Below are positions 22,704-26,943 of a stretch of 26,943 nucleotides of DNA, piece by piece (the stretch's first letter is position 1; each line of letters begins with the position of its first letter). A program made the position numbers and the translations under genes. The DNA is from Chloroflexota bacterium (lineage in GTDB: Bacteria > Chloroflexota > Anaerolineae > Anaerolineales > Villigracilaceae): contig JAEWVF010000036.1 in NCBI GenBank assembly GCA_023459215.1, forward strand, positions 1 to 26,943, written 5' to 3'. The notes beneath the pieces were generated by a model. It did not search any database. It was not told the DNA's origin and saw only the letters and a list, made by a program, of their open reading frames with translations.

Positions 22704-24521
22704 ATGCAACCCATTCTTAAAATAGACCTATCTTCTGGAAAAATCGAGATATTTACCATCCCAACCGAGTTTGAACGGGACTATTTAGGCGGTTCCGCGC
22801 TGGCAGCGCGTCTGCTCTGGGACTCGCTGACCCGTGAACTGGATCCCCTTTCGCCAGAGTCGCCGCTGCTGGTACTTAACGGCCCGCTCTCCGGGACGGC
22901 TGGCCCGACTGTCGGACGCTTTGTCGTTTGCGGCAAGAGTCCCGCTACCGGGCTGTGGGCGGAATCGAACTGCGGCGGCTTTTTCGGCCCCGAACTGCGT
23001 ATGGCCGGTTGGGACGGCGTCTGGATTACCGGAAAAGCCAAAAAACCGGTCTGTTTGAGTATTCGAGATTCGAAAGTCGAAATTCGAGATGCGGATTTTC
23101 TGTGGGGAAAAGACACCTATGAAGTCCAGGAAGCCATCCAGCAGGAAAACCGTCAAAACGGGATCAGCGGAACACGCGTTCTTGGCATTGGCGTGGCCGG
23201 TGAACAGATGTTGCCCTTCGCCTTGCTGCTTTGCGACCACGGCCGTGTCGCCGGGCGGACCGGCCTGGGCGCGGTCATGGGCAGCAAGAACCTGAAAGCG
23301 ATTGCGGTCAAAGGCTCCGGCAAAGTCCCGGTGCTGGACGCTGAAGCCTATGGGCCGCGCCGGGCTGAAGCCAACCGCGCCCTGAAAAACGATCCGCTAA
23401 CGGGCGTGCTCTCCAGCCTGGGTTCGGCCGGCGCTGCCGATTACCTGGATTACCTTGGCGAGCAGCCCAAAAAATATTTCTCCGTCGGCGTGCTTGAAGG
23501 TTCTGATAAGATTTCCGGGGCGAGCGTGACCGAGAGTATTCTGGTTGGCAAGGCCGCCTGTCATGCCTGCGTGATTGCCTGTGGCCGGGTGGTGCGCCTC
23601 GAAGATGGCGAGAAACGCAAAGGCCCGGAATACGAAACCCTGGTCGGGTTTGGCCCCAACCTGGGGTTGACTAGCCCGGTCACTGCCACCCGCCTGGGCG
23701 AGTTGTGCGACCGCTATGGCATCGATACCATCTCAACCAGCGGGGTTATCGGCCTGGCCTTTCGGCTTTGGGAGCTTGGCTTAATCGGCGAACAGGATAC
23801 GGGTGGTTTGCGCCTCGAGTGGGGCAACGCCGAAGCCGCCGAACAGCTCATCCACCAAACGGTCCGGCGCGAGGGACTCGGCCAATATCTCGCTTTGGGT
23901 ACCAGGAAAATGGCCGCGCATTTCGGCGCGCCCGATGAGGCCATCCAGGTCAACGGCCTGGAAGTGGCTTATCACGACCCACGCGGGGCTTCGGGCATGG
24001 CGATTGTCTATGCCACCTCGCCGCGCGGTGCCTGCCACAACCAGTCCGATTATTTCCTGGCTGATATTGGCCAGGTGGATGCCAGTCTGGGCATGGAATT
24101 TTTCGACCGTCACGCCGGGGCTGAGAAAGCCACCAACGTGGCCCGCCACCAGGACTTCCGCACTGTCAACAATGCCCTGGTTTTGTGCGTTTTTGCCAAT
24201 GTTTCGCCTGAGACCATGCTGGGCCTGGTCAATGCCGCTTGCGGCTTTGACTGGACTCTGGCTGATTTGCTGCGCTGCGGCGAGCGCGCCTGGAACCTGA
24301 AGCGCCTGATCAATCTGAAACTTGGCCTGACGCGCGCCAGCGATACCCTGCCCAAGCCGCTCCTGCGCGCTTATGCCGAGGGCGGCGCGGCTGGCTTTGT
24401 CATCCCGTTCGATGAGATGATGGCGGCCTACTACCTTGCCCGCGGCTGGGATGCTGAAACTGGTGTGCCCACTGCCGAAAAGTTATCAGAATTGTGTTTA
24501 ACATGGGTGGCGAAATCTTAG
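22704..24521 (+). CDS. aor: Aldehyde:ferredoxin oxidoreductase (tungsten-type)
   Basis: A 605-residue AOR-family enzyme that oxidises aldehydes to acids, or the reverse, with ferredoxin and a tungsten bis-pyranopterin cofactor. The N-terminal domain shows YLGGSALAARLLWD, GPLSGT, GRFVVCGKSPATGLWAESNCGG and AGRTGLGAVMGSKNLKAI. The [4Fe-4S] ligands are C286-H-A-C289-V-I-A-C293 and a distal C495 (NNALVLCVF). GPEYETLVGFGPNLGL is also typical. Length is normal. A short repeat-like patch at 23061-23090 codes for IRDSKVEIRD in a surface region. No ferredoxin or pterin-synthesis gene is adjacent. Tungsten rather than molybdenum is known for the family, not seen here. Linked radical SAM genes lie about 19 kb away and a functional tie is speculative. 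Confidence 0.95.
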   Translation: MQPILKIDLSSGKIEIFTIPTEFERDYLGGSALAARLLWDSLTRELDPLSPESPLLVLNGPLSGTAGPTVGRFVVCGKSPATGLWAESNCGGFFGPELRMAGWDGVWITGKAKKPVCLSIRDSKVEIRDADFLWGKDTYEVQEAIQQENRQNGISGTRVLGIGVAGEQMLPFALLLCDHGRVAGRTGLGAVMGSKNLKAIAVKGSGKVPVLDAEAYGPRRAEANRALKNDPLTGVLSSLGSAGAADYLDYLGEQPKKYFSVGVLEGSDKISGASVTESILVGKAACHACVIACGRVVRLEDGEKRKGPEYETLVGFGPNLGLTSPVTATRLGELCDRYGIDTISTSGVIGLAFRLWELGLIGEQDTGGLRLEWGNAEAAEQLIHQTVRREGLGQYLALGTRKMAAHFGAPDEAIQVNGLEVAYHDPRGASGMAIVYATSPRGACHNQSDYFLADIGQVDASLGMEFFDRHAGAEKATNVARHQDFRTVNNALVLCVFANVSPETMLGLVNAACGFDWTLADLLRCGERAWNLKRLINLKLGLTRASDTLPKPLLRAYAEGGAAGFVIPFDEMMAAYYLARGWDAETGVPTAEKLSELCLTWVAKS

Positions 24522-24671
24522 CGTTTGAACTACAATGGGGTAAGATTTCCTAGCACACAGGCTTGGAATATTTTTTTGCCTACCCTGTCCGTGTCAAACG
24601 TGAAGAGCCACTCCCCCTGCGGCAGCCCTCGTCCTGACGGCAGGGTGGGCTATTTAATAAAGGAGTTGAGC
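24522..24671 (+). promoter_or_regulatory. Structured leader region of nnr
   Basis: This 150-bp gap contains a weak -10-like TACAAT (24531-24536), a T-run near 24571, and an inverted pair CCCTGC (24615-24620) and GCAGGG (24640-24645). AAAGGAG (24659-24665) is the ribosome site of nnr. I recognise no known riboswitch. Confidence 0.4.
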
Positions 24672-26291
24672 ATGAAACTGGTTACTGTTGCAGAAATGCG
24701 CGCTATCGAGCAGGAGGCCGACGCCAATGGCCTGACTTATGCCAAAATGATGGAAAACGCCGGTCATGGACTGGCCCAGGAAATCCAGGTGCTGGCCTAT
24801 GGCGCGGAAGGCCGCGAAGCGCTGGCGCTGGTCGGCCCTGGCAACAACGGCGGCGATGCGCTGGTGGCGCTGGCGCACCTGGCCGCCGATGAGTGGCGTG
24901 TGCGCGCCTATCTCATCCGCCGCGAGGCTGTTGGCGATCCGCTGGTCGAGCGTGTCAAGAAGGCGGGCGGTGAAATCCTTTTGGCTGCCGAAGATGCCGA
25001 TTTTGAAAAGCTCTCCTCTTTTATCGGTTCCGCCGATGTGGTCGTGGATGGCATCCTTGGCACCGGCTTCAAGCTGCCGCTAAAACCTGAGATTGCCGCC
25101 GTTTTGGAGGCCGCCAACCAGGCGATTGCCAGTATGGCCTGGCCGCCCTATGTGGTCGCGGTGGATTGTCCTTCGGGCCTGGATTGCGATTCGGGCGAGG
25201 CGGCCGATGAGGTTATTCCGGCCAGCCTGACCGTGTGCATGGCGGCCGTCAAGCGCGGGTTGCTGCAACTGCCGGCTTTTGACCTGGTGGGTGAAATTCG
25301 CGTGGTTGAAATCGGCCTGTCCGAGGAGAAAAGCTGGCAGGCGGTGCGCCATGAAGTTGCCGACGATGAACTCGTGGCTGAATTCCTGCCCGAGCGGCCC
25401 TCCGATGCCCATAAAGGCACTTTTGGCACGGCCCTGGTCGCGGCAGGCTCGCTCAATTATCCCGGTGCGGCCCTGCTGGCGGGCAAAGCCGCCTATCGCG
25501 CCGGGGCGGGACTGGTGCAGATGGCTGTCCCCGGCCCGCTGCAAGGGATGCTGGCGGGCAGTTTCCCCGAGGCGACCTGGGCTTTGCTCCCGCACGAAAT
25601 GGGTTCGATAGCGGCTGGCGCGGTTGAGGTACTGTCCAAGAATTTCGAGCGCGCCACAGCTTTATTGATTGGCCCCGGCTTGGGCGCGGAAGATGCGACT
25701 GCCAAATTTATCGAAACCCTGCTGAAGGGCAAATCTGCCGCGCGTAAAACTGCCGGGATAGGGTTTGTCCACAAAGAAAGCGAAGCCAGGGAGATAGAAC
25801 AGGCTGGCCTGCCGCCGCTGGTGGTGGATGCCGACGGCTTGCGCTTGCTGGCCAAAATCGAAAATTGGGCCGGTTTGCTGCCGAAGAACACCATCCTGAC
25901 CCCGCATCCCGGCGAAATGGCCGCCCTGACCGGGCTGGACAAGGAAGCCATCCAGGCTGACCGCCTGAATGCGGCGCTCAAATTTGCCGCCGAGTGGGGC
26001 CACGTCGTCGTGCTGAAAGGCGCTTTTACGGTTGTGGCCGCGCCGGATGGTCGCGCAGCCATCATTCCGGTGGCGCACCCGGCCCTGGCCCGCGCTGGCA
26101 GTGGAGATGTCCTGGCTGGCTTGATTGTTGGCCTGCGCGCCCAGGGGATGGATGCTTACGAGGCCGCCCTGGCCGGGGCCTGGATTCATGCCCAGGCAGG
26201 CTTGCTCGCTGCCGATAAGGTTGGCGCGGCCGCCTCCGTTTTGGCCGGTGATATTCTCGATGCCGTTCCCGATGCCTTGAGCGGTTTTTAA
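24672..26291 (+). CDS. nnr: Bifunctional NAD(P)H-hydrate repair enzyme
   Basis: A 539-residue fusion of NAD(P)HX epimerase (about 1-215) and ADP- or ATP-dependent NAD(P)HX dehydratase (about 225-539). It restores hydrated, inactive NADH and NADPH. The first domain shows GPGNNGGDALVAL, DGILGTGF and AVDCPSGLDCDSG; the second has HKGTFGTALVAAGS, LIGPGLG, LVVDADGL, ILTPHPGEMAAL and HPALARAGSGDVLAG, the catalytic end of the ribokinase-like fold. An insert of about 25 residues (from KGKSAARKTAGIGF) precedes LPPLVVDADGL. The frame is open from 24525, but AAAGGAG six bases before 24672 and the family N-terminus KLVTVAEMRAIE fix the start. Confidence 0.96.
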   Translation: MKLVTVAEMRAIEQEADANGLTYAKMMENAGHGLAQEIQVLAYGAEGREALALVGPGNNGGDALVALAHLAADEWRVRAYLIRREAVGDPLVERVKKAGGEILLAAEDADFEKLSSFIGSADVVVDGILGTGFKLPLKPEIAAVLEAANQAIASMAWPPYVVAVDCPSGLDCDSGEAADEVIPASLTVCMAAVKRGLLQLPAFDLVGEIRVVEIGLSEEKSWQAVRHEVADDELVAEFLPERPSDAHKGTFGTALVAAGSLNYPGAALLAGKAAYRAGAGLVQMAVPGPLQGMLAGSFPEATWALLPHEMGSIAAGAVEVLSKNFERATALLIGPGLGAEDATAKFIETLLKGKSAARKTAGIGFVHKESEAREIEQAGLPPLVVDADGLRLLAKIENWAGLLPKNTILTPHPGEMAALTGLDKEAIQADRLNAALKFAAEWGHVVVLKGAFTVVAAPDGRAAIIPVAHPALARAGSGDVLAGLIVGLRAQGMDAYEAALAGAWIHAQAGLLAADKVGAAASVLAGDILDAVPDALSGF

Positions 26292-26307
26292 ACTTTTTCA
26301 GCGATAC

Positions 26308-26342
26308 GCAAACACCCCGCGGTTTTGATGCGGGGTGTTTGC
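26308..26342 (+). terminator. Intrinsic terminator after nnr
   Basis: GCAAACACCCCGC (26308-26320) pairs with GCGGGGTGTTTGC (26330-26342), a perfect 13-bp stem with a nine-base loop. The T-rich 3' arm follows the G-run, but the external U-run is short. Confidence 0.8.
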
Positions 26343-26368
26343 TTGCCCGGAAAAATGCCGTCTGGAAA

Positions 26369-26408
26369 TTGATTTGCTTCCGCAATGGTGATAGAATTAT
26401 TGTTCTAT
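26369..26408 (+). promoter_or_regulatory. Promoter and palindrome of the SDR gene
   Basis: TTGATT (26369-26374) and TAGAAT (26392-26397) are 17 bp apart, a good sigma-70-type promoter. An inverted repeat, ATAGAA (26391-26396) and TTCTAT (26403-26408), overlaps the -10 and start site and could be an operator. Confidence 0.6.
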
Positions 26409-26456
26409 TATCCTTGTGGTTGGGACAGAGTTTCTCATCAAGGAAGGAAGAAAATT

Positions 26457-26943
26457 ATGAAATTACTTGAAAACAAATGGGCGTTGGTGACCGGTTCCAG
26501 CCGCGGCATCGGCCAGCAAATTGCCTGGGGATTGGCGCAGCGCAAGTGCAACCTGATTGTGCATGGCCGCAGCCTGGAAAATACCCGTGAAACGGTTGAA
26601 AAACTCAAGGGGTTGGGCGTGCAAACCTTTGCCGTCGCAGGTACACTCGATAGCGCCGAGAATGTCGAGGCCCTGATTCAGGCGGTCAAGGCCGGGCCGG
26701 GTCAGGTGGATATTCTCTACAATAACGCCGCCATCCAGAACGAGTGGAAACCGATCTGGGACATTACCCAGGCCGAATGGCAGCACTCTTTTCAGGTCAA
26801 CCTGTTCTCTATGATTGCCCTGTGCAACGCCTTTGCGCCGGAGATGAAGCGCCGCGGCTATGGGCGCATCATCAACCTGACTTCGGGCATCAAGGATATT
26901 CCGCAGCTTGCGCCGTATAGCGTCTCGAAGGCTGCGGTGGACA
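26457..26943 (+). CDS. Short-chain dehydrogenase/reductase, C-terminus beyond the right edge
   Basis: About 162 N-terminal residues of a classical SDR oxidoreductase using NAD(P)H. The nucleotide-binding motif TGSSRGIG, NNAA, the catalytic Ser region NLTSG and the active-site YSVSK are all present, so the enzyme appears catalytically intact as far as seen. An Arg in HGRS after the second beta strand hints at NADP(H). AGGAAGGAAG precedes the ATG. Its own promoter lies upstream and a terminator separates it from nnr. Substrate is unknown. Confidence 0.93.
   Translation, partial: MKLLENKWALVTGSSRGIGQQIAWGLAQRKCNLIVHGRSLENTRETVEKLKGLGVQTFAVAGTLDSAENVEALIQAVKAGPGQVDILYNNAAIQNEWKPIWDITQAEWQHSFQVNLFSMIALCNAFAPEMKRRGYGRIINLTSGIKDIPQLAPYSVSKAAVD

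Noticed and set aside
24525..24671. N-terminal extension of Nnr by 49 residues
   Set aside because: The region holds the leader and a strong ribosome site directly before the family-typical start.
1..26943. CRISPR arrays, tRNA or rRNA genes, insertion sequences, toxin-antitoxin pairs
   Set aside because: I looked for regular repeats, cloverleaf ends, transposase motifs and small paired genes and found none convincing. The AbrB-like segments are fused to enzymes and are not antitoxins.

Overview
The window looks like a chromosomal segment of a Chloroflexota bacterium, most likely of the class Anaerolineae. This is an inference from gene content: a cell-shape cluster beside a polyprenyl synthase and tatD, a xanthine-dehydrogenase-type hydroxylase, a tungsten-type aldehyde oxidoreductase, AbrB-fused radical SAM enzymes, and promoters of the GGTATAATC type with very short leaders. 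No rRNA, tRNA, CRISPR array, transposase or phage gene is visible. Most of the window is GC-rich; one hand-counted line is near 62% GC. The block at about 13490-15825 is much more AT-rich; two lines hand-counted there are near one third GC.

Region 1 (1-3781, minus strand) is a four-gene operon: an ArsR-type metal-sensor repressor, an AbrB-fused radical SAM/SPASM enzyme, a COG0701/ArsP-like permease, and a second AbrB-fused radical SAM enzyme that runs off the left edge. Two perfect hairpins lie between the first radical SAM gene and the permease. This is the best candidate in the window for an undescribed system, probably metal- or metalloid-responsive.

Region 2 (3925-10588, plus strand) is housekeeping: tatD, a long-chain polyprenyl diphosphate synthase whose TTG start overlaps the tatD stop, then mreB, mreC, mreD and the PBP2 gene mrdA. 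It ends in a strong bidirectional terminator.

Region 3 (10637-18579, minus strand) holds three genes. First in coordinates is a cytoplasmic GH3 beta-glucosidase with a PA14 insert and a LacI-type operator in its promoter. Next is an AT-rich gene for a GT-C-like membrane protein. Last is a 917-residue coiled-coil protein of no recognised family with a Cys/His-rich segment containing HExxH.

Region 4 (18715-26943) holds two catabolic or redox units. One is a two-subunit molybdenum hydroxylase (Tat signal on the large subunit). The other is an aldehyde:ferredoxin oxidoreductase with an apparently leaderless mRNA, followed by the NAD(P)H-hydrate repair enzyme Nnr and a right-truncated short-chain dehydrogenase. 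Between these units, on the minus strand, is an unusual SRPBCC-PDZ-DinB fusion whose promoter carries a palindromic operator. No gap without a gene exceeds about 235 bp; the contents of the larger gaps are listed as promoters, operators, hairpins and terminators.
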